DNA of 14,550 nt from JBFELO01 sp041552055. Its GTDB lineage: Bacteria > Acidobacteriota > Thermoanaerobaculia > Thermoanaerobaculales > Sulfomarinibacteraceae. The notes beneath the pieces are model-generated. The model did not search any database and was not told where the DNA came from. It saw only the letters and a program-made list of their open reading frames with translations. Numbering within the stretch: the stretch's first letter is position 1; every line of letters starts with the position of its first letter. Shown here piece after piece: positions 7,860-13,752 of this stretch. The stretch covers positions 1-14,550 of the forward strand of contig JBFELO010000113.1 of NCBI GenBank assembly GCA_041552055.1. The letters run 5' to 3'. Made by a program: the position numbers and the translations under genes.

Positions 7860-7953
7860 CGTCCTCCGGCAACGTGTATTAGAATACCGCGTGCCATCGC
7901 GCGACTCGCGTCGTCGGGCAAACCCCTCGTCAACGCGAGGAAGGGAGATCGCC
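7860..7953. promoter_or_regulatory. Divergent promoter region between the GT-C gene and acn
   Basis: This 94-nt region serves both divergent genes. It has a perfect palindrome GTATT-AG-AATAC (7876-7887) whose AT-rich core contains TAGAAT (7880-7885) as a plus-strand -10 candidate and TATTCT on the minus strand, so the two promoters may overlap. -35 boxes are poor. A short hairpin CCTCG-TCAACG-CGAGG (7925-7940) lies directly before the acn ribosome-binding site AAGGGAG (7941-7947). The GT-C gene has GGAGG at 7863-7867. Confidence 0.4.
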
Positions 7954-10218
7954 ATGTCCTCAATAGAAACCACGCCCGAACGCGTCCAATCCGTGTACGA
8001 CACGAGCCGCGAGCGATTGGCGGTCGTCCGGCGCCGCCTGCAGCGACCCCTCACGCTCGCCGAGAAAGTAGTCTTCGGCCACCTCGCCGACCCCGAGGGT
8101 GAGCATCTCGAGCGCGGCAAGGCCTACATCCAACTCCAGCCGGACCGGGTGGCGATGCAGGACGCGACAGCCCAGATGGCATTGCTCCAGTTCATGCTGT
8201 CGGGTCGCGATACGACAGCGGTTCCGTCGACCGTGCACTGCGACCATCTGATCCTGGCGCGCTCCGGCGCGGTGGAGGACGTCGAGGCCGCGATCGACCT
8301 CAACCGCGAGGTGTACGACTTCCTCCAGTCCGCGTCTGCGCGGTACGGCATCGGATTCTGGAGACCGGGATCCGGGATCATCCACCAGGTGGTGCTCGAA
8401 AACTACGCCTTCCCCGGCGGGATGATGATCGGCACCGACTCCCACACCCCGAACGCCGGCGGTCTCGGCATGATCGCCGTCGGTGTCGGCGGTGCCGACG
8501 CGGTCGACGTGATGGCCGGTTTCAACTGGGAGGTTCTGCAGCCGGAACTCGTCGGTGTCAGGCTGACCGGCTCCCTCCAGGGCTGGACCGCACCCAAGGA
8601 CGTCATCCTCAAGCTGCTCGGCATCCTCACCGTGAAGGGCGGCACCAATCGGATCATCGAGTATTTCGGCCCTGGTGTCGAGTCGATCTCCGCGACCGGC
8701 AAGGGCACGATCACCAACATGGGCGCCGAGCTCGGCGCCACCACATCGGTCTTCCCATTCGACAAACGCATGAAGACCTACCTCGATGCGACGAACCGGG
8801 CGCGCATCGCCACCCTGGCCGCGGCGAACCGCGATCTCGTGACACCCGATCCGGAGGTGGAGGCCGAGCCCGAGAAGTACTTCGACCTCGTGGTCGAGAT
8901 CGATCTCGAAGAACTCGAGCCCCACATCGTCGGACCACACACGCCGGATCTGGCGCGACCGGTGTCGCAGATGGCGGCGGACGTGGCGGCCCACGGGTAT
9001 CCGGATGTCCTCAGCGCCGGCCTGATCGGCTCGTGCACTAACTCCTCCTACGAGGACATCTGTCGCAGCGCCGATGTGGCCGAGCAGGCGCTGTCGCACG
9101 GTGCTGGCCTCGAGGCCGCGCTCTGGGTGACGCCCGGATCGGAGCAGATCGAGGCCACCATCGAACGGGACGGCCAGATGGCGACCCTGACCCGACTCGG
9201 CGCCACAGTGCTCGCCAACGCGTGCGGCCCGTGCATCGGTCAGTGGCAACGGAAGGACATCGCGAACGGCGAGCTGAACTCCATCATCTCTTCCTTCAAC
9301 CGTAACTTCGCCAAGCGCAACGACGGCAACCCGCAGACCCAATCGTTTATCGCGAGCCCGGAGATCGTCGTCGCATACGCGCTCGCCGGGCGTCTGTCGT
9401 TCAATCCGTTGACCGACGAGATCACCCACGATGGCGGATCGTTCAAGCTCGAAGCCCCGAAACCCGCTCCGGAGATCCCGGCCGACGGCTTCGTGTTCAA
9501 GGCCGACGGCTTCGTAGCTCCACCGGCAGACCGAAGTGAGCTCGACGTCAAGATCCGCGACGGCTCCAACCGTCTCCAATTGCTGGAACCGTTCGCCGCG
9601 TGGCTGGACGACGACTTCGAGCAACTGCCCGTCCTGCTCAAGGCACTCGGCAAGTGCACCACCGACCACATCTCCCAGGCCGGCCCATGGCTCCGCTTCC
9701 GGGGTCATCTCGACAACATCTCAGACAACCTCTTCCTCGGGGCCGTGAACTCGTTCGCGGACGAGCCCGGTCACGGCATCGACGTGGAAACGGGCGAGAC
9801 GGTCTCTCTTCCGAAGCTTGCCCGATCCTACAAGGAACGCGGCATCAGATGGATCGCCGTAGGCGACGAGAACTACGGCGAGGGCTCGTCGCGGGAGCAC
9901 GCCGCCATGGAGCCCCGACACCTCGGCGGCGCGGCCGTGATCTCGCGCTCGTTCGCCCGCATCCACGAGACCAACCTCAAGAAGCAGGGGATGCTGCCGC
10001 TGACATTTCGGGATGCGGCAGATTACGACAAGATCCGCGTCGACGACCGGATCTCCATCACCGGGCTCGACCGGCTGGCTCCGGGCGCGCCACTGACCGC
10101 GGTGATCCACCACGCCGATGGCAGCAACGAACAGATCCAGCTCGACCACACGCTCAACGCCGATCAGATCGAGTGGTTCAGGTCGGGGTCAGCCCTCAAC
10201 GTGTTGCGGAACATGTGA
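7954..10218 (+). CDS. acn: Aconitate hydratase, mitochondrial type
   Basis: The 754-residue protein interconverts citrate and isocitrate through cis-aconitate in the TCA cycle. The start is ATG 7954 with AAGGGAG upstream; the open frame runs further upstream but enters the divergent gene. The [4Fe-4S] ligands are C361 (GSCTNSSYEDI) and C424/C427 (NACGPCIGQW), spaced as in animal mitochondrial aconitase (358, 421, 424 there). Other active-site segments are HCDHL (95-99), TDSHTPNAGG (161-170) and the C-terminal swivelling domain with NYGEGSSREHAA and SRSFARIHETNLKKQGMLPL. The N-terminal RRRLQRPLTLAEKVVFGHL is typical of this subfamily, which is distinct from bacterial AcnA and AcnB in length and layout. 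It is apparently transcribed alone, with a repeat element 107 nt after its stop. Confidence 0.96.
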   Translation: MSSIETTPERVQSVYDTSRERLAVVRRRLQRPLTLAEKVVFGHLADPEGEHLERGKAYIQLQPDRVAMQDATAQMALLQFMLSGRDTTAVPSTVHCDHLILARSGAVEDVEAAIDLNREVYDFLQSASARYGIGFWRPGSGIIHQVVLENYAFPGGMMIGTDSHTPNAGGLGMIAVGVGGADAVDVMAGFNWEVLQPELVGVRLTGSLQGWTAPKDVILKLLGILTVKGGTNRIIEYFGPGVESISATGKGTITNMGAELGATTSVFPFDKRMKTYLDATNRARIATLAAANRDLVTPDPEVEAEPEKYFDLVVEIDLEELEPHIVGPHTPDLARPVSQMAADVAAHGYPDVLSAGLIGSCTNSSYEDICRSADVAEQALSHGAGLEAALWVTPGSEQIEATIERDGQMATLTRLGATVLANACGPCIGQWQRKDIANGELNSIISSFNRNFAKRNDGNPQTQSFIASPEIVVAYALAGRLSFNPLTDEITHDGGSFKLEAPKPAPEIPADGFVFKADGFVAPPADRSELDVKIRDGSNRLQLLEPFAAWLDDDFEQLPVLLKALGKCTTDHISQAGPWLRFRGHLDNISDNLFLGAVNSFADEPGHGIDVETGETVSLPKLARSYKERGIRWIAVGDENYGEGSSREHAAMEPRHLGGAAVISRSFARIHETNLKKQGMLPLTFRDAADYDKIRVDDRISITGLDRLAPGAPLTAVIHHADGSNEQIQLDHTLNADQIEWFRSGSALNVLRNM

Positions 10219-10242
10219 GGCCTACCAGGGATCGTCGGTCCG

Positions 10243-10285
10243 GATCAATCGGCGGTCCGGGCTGACGATCCGCCGGTTCGGGATC
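10243..10285 (+). terminator. Imperfect hairpin after acn
   Basis: Arms 10243-10255 and 10270-10285 can pair through GATC, AA and CGGCGG with a small bulge and one mismatch, 25 nt after the acn stop. No T-run follows, so intrinsic termination is only a possibility. Confidence 0.25.
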
Positions 10286-10324
10286 ATGCCCGCACGTCCG
10301 CTGTCGACATGACGCGAACGGACA

Positions 10325-10401
10325 GCCCGTATCCCGTATCCGTTCGTGCCCGAGCCGCCCTGCAAATCCCGTGAAGATTCGGATACGGAGAAGGAGACGG
10401 G
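10325..10401 (+). repeat. Hexamer-built intergenic inverted repeat, copy C (3' of acn)
   Basis: Read in the acn sense, it begins CCCGTATCC (10326-10334), inverted with one mismatch as GGAGACGGG (10393-10401). An inner perfect pair is CGTATCCG (10335-10342) and CGGATACG (10380-10387). It shares CGTGCCCG and GATTCGGATACGG with copies A and B, allowing G/T changes. It lies on the opposite genomic strand from those copies, which keeps the same orientation relative to the upstream gene's 3' end. It also lies just upstream of the next gene's promoter, so it may insulate that gene from acn read-through. Confidence 0.65.
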
Positions 10402-10414
10402 ACTCTCGAGACCA

Positions 10415-10443
10415 TTGACGGTAATTCTCATCTCTGCAAACAT
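10415..10443 (+). promoter_or_regulatory. Sigma70-type leaderless promoter of the GGDEF-like gene
   Basis: TTGACG (10415-10420) is a 5/6 match to the -35 consensus. It is followed by a 17-nt spacer, AAACAT (10438-10443) as -10, then 6 nt to the GTG start at 10450. This places the transcription start at the start codon, and no SD is present. Confidence 0.55.
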
Positions 10444-10449
10444 CCCCGG

Positions 10450-11154
10450 GTGGGCTCTCTGCACCAGTCCGAACCCGTGCGACTGGCGGTCGTCGACTAC
10501 GACTTCCTGGACCGGTTCCTGCCGTACGAACTGCTGCTCGCGCAGCGACGCGCGATGGTCTGGGGCACGCTCGCCGCCGAGACCTTGCCGGACGCCCATA
10601 TCGGGCTCTACCTCGTTCGACTCGAAGCGCTGCCCGATCATGTGTACCCGACCCCCCACGACGGCGCCGAGGCGATCGCCAACCACGTGTCAGACCTGTT
10701 GCGGACCGTGCTGAGAGAATCGGATATCCCGGCCAAGATCTCGGAGTGCGAGCACGTGGCGATCGTCCGAGACGTCGATCCCAAGTACGCGTTTACGATC
10801 GCCCAGCGGCTGCTTCAGCTGGCGTCGGACTCACCGCTGCTCGCCGGGGCCAATCTCCGAGCCTGTGTCGGGTACATCATCTATCCCCTCTCGTTCCAAC
10901 CGAACTACCCCGTCGACCGCTGGGAGAACTTGATCGAGCTGGCGCGGCGGATGAGTCGGAGAGGGAACAGCGGGACCTCGGCGTCCGGATACGGGCTGCT
11001 GCGTGGGCCCCACATGGAGGAGGCAAGCATTCCCGAGTCGGACCTCGTGCCGCTCGCTCTCCAGAATCCGGATTCCCTCGTCAGGGCGGGCATCCTGCAG
11101 ATCCAGCGGATTCAGCTGCTCGCCCGAACGATCGGCTCCCGAACGAGATTCTGA
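10450..11154 (+). CDS. Degenerate GGDEF-like protein of unknown function
   Basis: The 234-residue soluble protein has no confident family assignment. Its layout resembles a GGDEF (diguanylate cyclase) fold with the active site lost. A helix-strand pair (ELLLAQRRAM...IGLYLVRLEAL, 27-61) matches the start of the fold. KISECEHVAIV (96-106) falls where RxGGDEFxxxx is expected, and RACVGYIIYP (137-146) where SIGVAxxxP is expected. A helix ending LARRMSRRGNSG (164-175) follows, like ADxALYxAKxxGRN. If so it cannot make c-di-GMP and may bind a nucleotide or a partner. The GTG start is supported by a promoter 6 nt upstream. It precedes a Crp/Fnr regulator gene by 50 nt on the same strand, so they may be co-transcribed and functionally linked. 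The fold assignment is inference. Confidence 0.65.
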   Translation: MGSLHQSEPVRLAVVDYDFLDRFLPYELLLAQRRAMVWGTLAAETLPDAHIGLYLVRLEALPDHVYPTPHDGAEAIANHVSDLLRTVLRESDIPAKISECEHVAIVRDVDPKYAFTIAQRLLQLASDSPLLAGANLRACVGYIIYPLSFQPNYPVDRWENLIELARRMSRRGNSGTSASGYGLLRGPHMEEASIPESDLVPLALQNPDSLVRAGILQIQRIQLLARTIGSRTRF

Positions 11155-11204
11155 GGCGAGCCAGTCACCCGGGCCCGCGAGAGTCAATCGCCGAAAGGAC
11201 CACG

Positions 11205-11897
11205 TTGAACGATTCGACGACCCCCTCTCACCTGCCGCTGATCAGGCATCTTTCTGAGAGCCAGCAGCGCGACGTGCTGGACGCAGGACACGGCAAGTCG
11301 CTGCGCAAGGGCGATGTGTTGTTCCACGAGCAGGACCCCGCCGAAGCGATGTACGCCGTCCTCACGGGCCAGATGAAGCTCGTCAGATACTCGCCGGGCG
11401 GCAAGGAAATGCTGCTCCACCTGGTTCGGCCAGGCCAGACGTTTGCCGAGGCCGCGTTGTTCGGGTCGGGAACCTACCCGGCGACAGCCGTCGCGCTGTC
11501 GGAAACGCGCCTCTGGTGTCTGCCTCGTCAGCGGTTGGAGGAGCTCATCCGACGTTCGCCCGACCTGGGGCTCGCGCTGGTGGGCTCGATCTCGGTCTGG
11601 ACCCGCAAGCTGGCTGCCAAACTGGAACTCCTCACCCAGCGGCGGGTCGAGGAACGGCTCGCCGTGTACGTGCTCGGCCGGTCCGGCGGTCGGGATCTCC
11701 AGGCAGGCGCTTCGATCGCGCTCACCGAACCGAAGAACCTGATCGCCGCGCAGTGCGGCACCGCCCCGGAGGTGCTCTCGCGCACCTTTCGTAGGCTCGA
11801 GGACGAGGGCATCCTCGAGGTCGACGGGGAGACGATGCACATCCTCGATGTCGAACGCTTGCGGGCGCTCGCGGAGTGGATCGATGATGTCGGCTAG
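11205..11897 (+). CDS. Crp/Fnr-family transcriptional regulator, DNR/NnrR-like
   Basis: The protein has 230 residues from a TTG start at 11205, preceded by AAAGGA at good spacing; the frame is open upstream but overlaps the previous gene. A cyclic-nucleotide-binding-type sensor domain spans about 13-110 (RKGDVLFHEQDPAEAMYAVLTGQMKL, VRPGQTFAEAALF), then a dimerisation helix (about 115-143) and a winged helix-turn-helix (170-205). The recognition helix APEVLSRTFRRL (187-198) keeps E189, S192 and R193, the FNR/DNR-type set that reads TTGA half-sites. It lacks the N-terminal cysteine cluster of FNR, and PGQTFAEA resembles DNR-type nitric-oxide regulators. A fitting palindrome lies about 480 nt downstream. 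Its stop codon overlaps that of the convergent next gene in a shared CTAG. Confidence 0.9.
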   Translation: MNDSTTPSHLPLIRHLSESQQRDVLDAGHGKSLRKGDVLFHEQDPAEAMYAVLTGQMKLVRYSPGGKEMLLHLVRPGQTFAEAALFGSGTYPATAVALSETRLWCLPRQRLEELIRRSPDLGLALVGSISVWTRKLAAKLELLTQRRVEERLAVYVLGRSGGRDLQAGASIALTEPKNLIAAQCGTAPEVLSRTFRRLEDEGILEVDGETMHILDVERLRALAEWIDDVG

Positions 11898-12328
11898 CGC
11901 GGATGGGTGTAGATCGGTGAAGCGATCTCGGGCAGCCGGCGATGGTACTCGGCCTCGGTGATCTCGGTGTGCCAATACCCCGCGATCCGGAAGCCGGTCA
12001 CCACCCCGAGGTAGAGGACGACTGGACACACGTGGGAGCAGAACGACTTGGCGACCACGGCAGACATCAGACAGATCCCGACGAAGATGGCGAGTCCAGC
12101 CGGATGAACCGTGTCGATGACGCCGGTCAATACGAGATGTCGCAGCGCCGGCGTGCCGTCGATCGGCAGGAACGCCTCGACCCCGGCGGGGCGTGAGACG
12201 TCGGGCCATCGCCCCGCGATGTGGGGGATGACCCACAGGGTGAACTGAACGCCTATCGCCACGGTCGCGGCCGCAGCGACCCACTGAGTCACCCTCCGAG
12301 CTGGCAGCACCTTCGGCGGCTTCACCAT
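11894..12328 (-). CDS. NapH/CcoG-like membrane polyferredoxin, probably internally deleted
   Basis: The protein has 144 residues from ATG 12328, preferred over ATG 12349 because GGAGGG lies 4-5 nt upstream of it. Residues 1-103 match the start of the multi-helix 4Fe-4S membrane protein family (NapH/CcoG/NosR C-terminal type): a first helix (13-36), RPAGVEAFLPIDG (46-58), then a second helix and KSFCSHVCP (94-102), the first CxxxCP motif. Family members continue with more helices, a second CxxxCP and two ferredoxin-type cysteine clusters. Here C101-P-V is followed at once by VLYLGVVTGFRIAGYWHTEI and a EYHRRLPEIASPIY tail, which looks like the family's C-terminus. An in-frame internal deletion is the simplest reading; such a product could not carry electrons through ferredoxin clusters. 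A FNR-type palindrome lies 45 nt upstream of the start. Confidence 0.7.
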   Translation of the reverse strand: MVKPPKVLPARRVTQWVAAAATVAIGVQFTLWVIPHIAGRWPDVSRPAGVEAFLPIDGTPALRHLVLTGVIDTVHPAGLAIFVGICLMSAVVAKSFCSHVCPVVLYLGVVTGFRIAGYWHTEITEAEYHRRLPEIASPIYTHPR

Positions 12329-12372
12329 CGGCCCTCCAGGGAGGATCATGGCTGGAGTCGGGAGCCGCGGCC

Positions 12373-12386
12373 TTGACCCTGGTCAA
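12373..12386. promoter_or_regulatory. FNR/DNR-type operator palindrome
   Basis: TTGACC-CT-GGTCAA is a perfect inverted repeat; written as TTGAC-N4-GTCAA it has the FNR-family site geometry (TTGAT-N4-ATCAA, and TTGAC-type half-sites for NnrR/DNR relatives). Its centre is about 51 nt from the polyferredoxin start codon on the minus strand, where a -41.5 activator site would leave a short leader. It also ends on the A of the plus-strand fragment's ATG. The regulator at 11205-11897 is the natural candidate to bind it. Confidence 0.55.
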
Positions 12387-12517
12387 TGAAGAACTTCCAG
12401 GGCGCGTTTCACCTCAACTACGACTCCTCGATGTGGTACGGCTACACCAAGATGAAGAAAGACCTGGTGGAGATCCGCGAGCTGGATCGGGAGATGCGGG
12501 CCAGACACACGGAGTAG
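12386..12517 (+). pseudogene. C-terminal fragment resembling an octaheme HAO-like cytochrome c
   Basis: This is a 43-codon frame from ATG 12386 to TAG 12517 with an in-frame TGA just upstream (12374-12376) and no SD. The peptide contains FHLNYDSSMWYGYTKMKKDL and ends in a charged helix (VEIRELDREMRARH). The order FHxNxD, WYGY, then KxDLVEI resembles, from memory, the C-terminus of octaheme hydroxylamine-oxidoreductase-like cytochromes; no haem motif remains. Coding-like amphipathic composition and a clean stop argue for a remnant of a larger gene rather than chance. It could also be a real small protein. The similarity needs a profile search. Confidence 0.45.
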
Positions 12518-12545
12518 CCCAGACTCTGGGACGGGGGGAGGTTTC

Positions 12546-12615
12546 GCCCGTCTCCGTCTCCGAACCCGCTTCCGTTTCCGACGTCCACACAGTTGTGTCG
12601 GGCACGGAGACGGGC
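12546..12615 (-). repeat. Hexamer-built intergenic inverted repeat, copy B (3' of the PepSY gene)
   Basis: GCCCGTCTCCG (12546-12556) is perfectly inverted as CGGAGACGGGC (12605-12615). From 12548 the plus strand runs in 6-nt units (CCGTCT twice, then CCGAAC, CCGCTT, CCGTTT, CCGACG). A small apical hairpin ACACA-GT-TGTGT sits at 12587-12598. The element ends 13 nt before the PepSY-gene stop. It lies between two converging 3' ends and has the same orientation relative to the minus-strand gene as copy A has to uvrC. Confidence 0.75.
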
Positions 12616-12628
12616 ACGGGTAAGGGGC

Positions 12629-13177
12629 TCACAGCCTCCAGAGCAGGTAGATCACCGGGACAGACAGTCCTGCCAGGAGCAGCCACAATCCGCGGCCGCC
12701 GAGGCCTTTCTTGCCGCTGATGATGAAGATCCCGGTGCACGCGAGCACCAACAATCCCGCCGCGTACAGATCGGCGAACCACGTCCAGAACCCCTTGCCG
12801 TGATTGAGGTGGAGGTAGTTGAGCTCGAAGAAACCGCCGCGCCGACGGGCCAGCTCATCGTACACGCGACCCTCAGGCAGGGTGACGGTGATCGTCCTGC
12901 CGTCGAGGAAGACCTTGATCAGATTCGGTGACATGCGCACGACTGACTTGGGCTCCTCGGCGATCTCCATTCGGCGGAGCACTTCATCCGCCACCTGGTT
13001 GCGATCGCCGTCCTGAAGCTGTCCGAGGTCGCGCGTCTCCGTCCGGAGCACGTAGTTCGGATTCCAGTCCTCGACGTGGTTCACCGCGATGCCGGAGATC
13101 GCGTACAGCACCGTCAACCCGGCGAAAAAGTAACCCACGTCGCGGTGGGTGGCGATGACCAGCCGTCGCAGCCGCAT
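12629..13177 (-). CDS. PepSY-associated transmembrane protein
   Basis: The 182-residue membrane protein has helices at about 13-33, 137-154 and 163-181. The region between the first two is a soluble extracytoplasmic PepSY-like segment (about 36-112), then ELNYLHLNHGKGFWTWFADLYAAG with H123 and H126. The first helix carries H11 just before it and ends near NHVEDWNP (33-40). These are hallmarks of PepSY-associated TM proteins, often found near metal, haem or redox genes; the bound ligand and role are not known. It starts at ATG 13177, 4 nt after the DUF4920 gene stop, with GGA immediately upstream, so translation is probably coupled. A repeat element follows its stop. Confidence 0.8.
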   Translation of the reverse strand: MRLRRLVIATHRDVGYFFAGLTVLYAISGIAVNHVEDWNPNYVLRTETRDLGQLQDGDRNQVADEVLRRMEIAEEPKSVVRMSPNLIKVFLDGRTITVTLPEGRVYDELARRRGGFFELNYLHLNHGKGFWTWFADLYAAGLLVLACTGIFIISGKKGLGGRGLWLLLAGLSVPVIYLLWRL

Positions 13178-13181
13178 TCCG

Positions 13182-13700
13182 TCAGGAATGGATGACCGCG
13201 CCGGTTCCCCTGATCAGGTAGACCGTGTTGTCCTGAATCGGCACGTCGCAACCGGTCTTCCCGGGCAGACCCTTTTCACAGGGCTCTCCGGGTGGGTGCG
13301 AGTGGCTTGCCGGCTGCTGTTCTTGACGCGCGGCGCGGGCCGCTACCTGTTCAGGCGTCAGCGCGACCGCTTCGAAGATGCCCTCGGCGGAAACGGGCTC
13401 ACCCATCGCGGCATAGGGGAACACGATGACCCCGTCCTCCACCTTGATTCGGATCCCCTCGCCGGTGTCGGGGTTGGTGACCTGTATCCAGCAGCCACGC
13501 TTCTTGCACACCCCGGTGATGACACCGTCGACCCGAACTTTTTTCCCGACGAAGGTTTCCGGTTCGCCCAACAGACGCGACATCGGTACCGGATCCTGGA
13601 TCGTGACGCCGTCACCATAGACCGCCCCGGCTTCCTCTCCGCCGGCAACGATTGCCGCCACCAGCACCACCATCGCCATCGACACGAGAATCCGTTTCAT
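13182..13700 (-). CDS. DUF4920 domain-containing secreted protein
   Basis: The 172-residue protein has a signal peptide (about 1-20: MKR, then a hydrophobic VVLVAAIVAG). The mature part has the DUF4920 pattern: VGKKVRVDGVITGVCKKRGCWIQV (C65 and C70), IRIKVEDGVIVFP and EGIFEAVALTPEQ. A His/Pro/Cys-rich stretch ASHSHPPGEPCEKG (131-144) and C151 are possible metal ligands, and the end YLIRGTGAVIHS is typical. The fold is probably an OB-like barrel in the periplasm; the function is unknown. The ATG at 13700 has GGGAGG 7 nt upstream. A TTGACA-N17-CAGCAT promoter lies before it, and it shares an operon with the PepSY membrane protein, which suggests a joint envelope redox or metal role (inference). 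Confidence 0.85.
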   Translation of the reverse strand: MKRILVSMAMVVLVAAIVAGGEEAGAVYGDGVTIQDPVPMSRLLGEPETFVGKKVRVDGVITGVCKKRGCWIQVTNPDTGEGIRIKVEDGVIVFPYAAMGEPVSAEGIFEAVALTPEQVAARAARQEQQPASHSHPPGEPCEKGLPGKTGCDVPIQDNTVYLIRGTGAVIHS

Positions 13701-13723
13701 CTTCGACCTCCCTCGCTCGGCGT

Positions 13724-13752
13724 ATGCTGACGCCTGCCGGCTGACATGTCAA
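13724..13752 (-). promoter_or_regulatory. Promoter of the DUF4920-PepSY operon
   Basis: On the minus strand there is a perfect -35 TTGACA (13752-13747) overlapping the radC stop, a 17-nt spacer, then CAGCAT (13729-13724). Transcription would start near 13717, just before the GGGAGG ribosome-binding site and ATG 13700. Confidence 0.5.

Noticed and set aside
7925..7940. Hairpin before acn as an iron-responsive element
   Set aside because: The loop is TCAACG with a 5-bp stem; it lacks the CAGUGN loop and bulged C of known elements.
7860..8120. Upstream extension of the GT-C protein
   Set aside because: Arg/Ser-rich, overlaps the acn gene, and a good ribosome-binding site with ATG exists at 7859.
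7960..9708. Minus-strand open frame of about 582 codons
   Set aside because: Antisense to aconitase, whose motifs are unmistakable; the antisense product is acidic low-complexity shadow.
10746..11204. Upstream extension of the Crp/Fnr frame
   Set aside because: Overlaps the GGDEF-like gene in another frame; the TTG at 11205 has AAAGGA at proper spacing and gives a normal-length regulator.
12414..12782. Minus-strand frame of about 122 codons
   Set aside because: It crosses repeat copy B and is a shadow of the PepSY gene; the hexamer repeat merely stays open in this frame.
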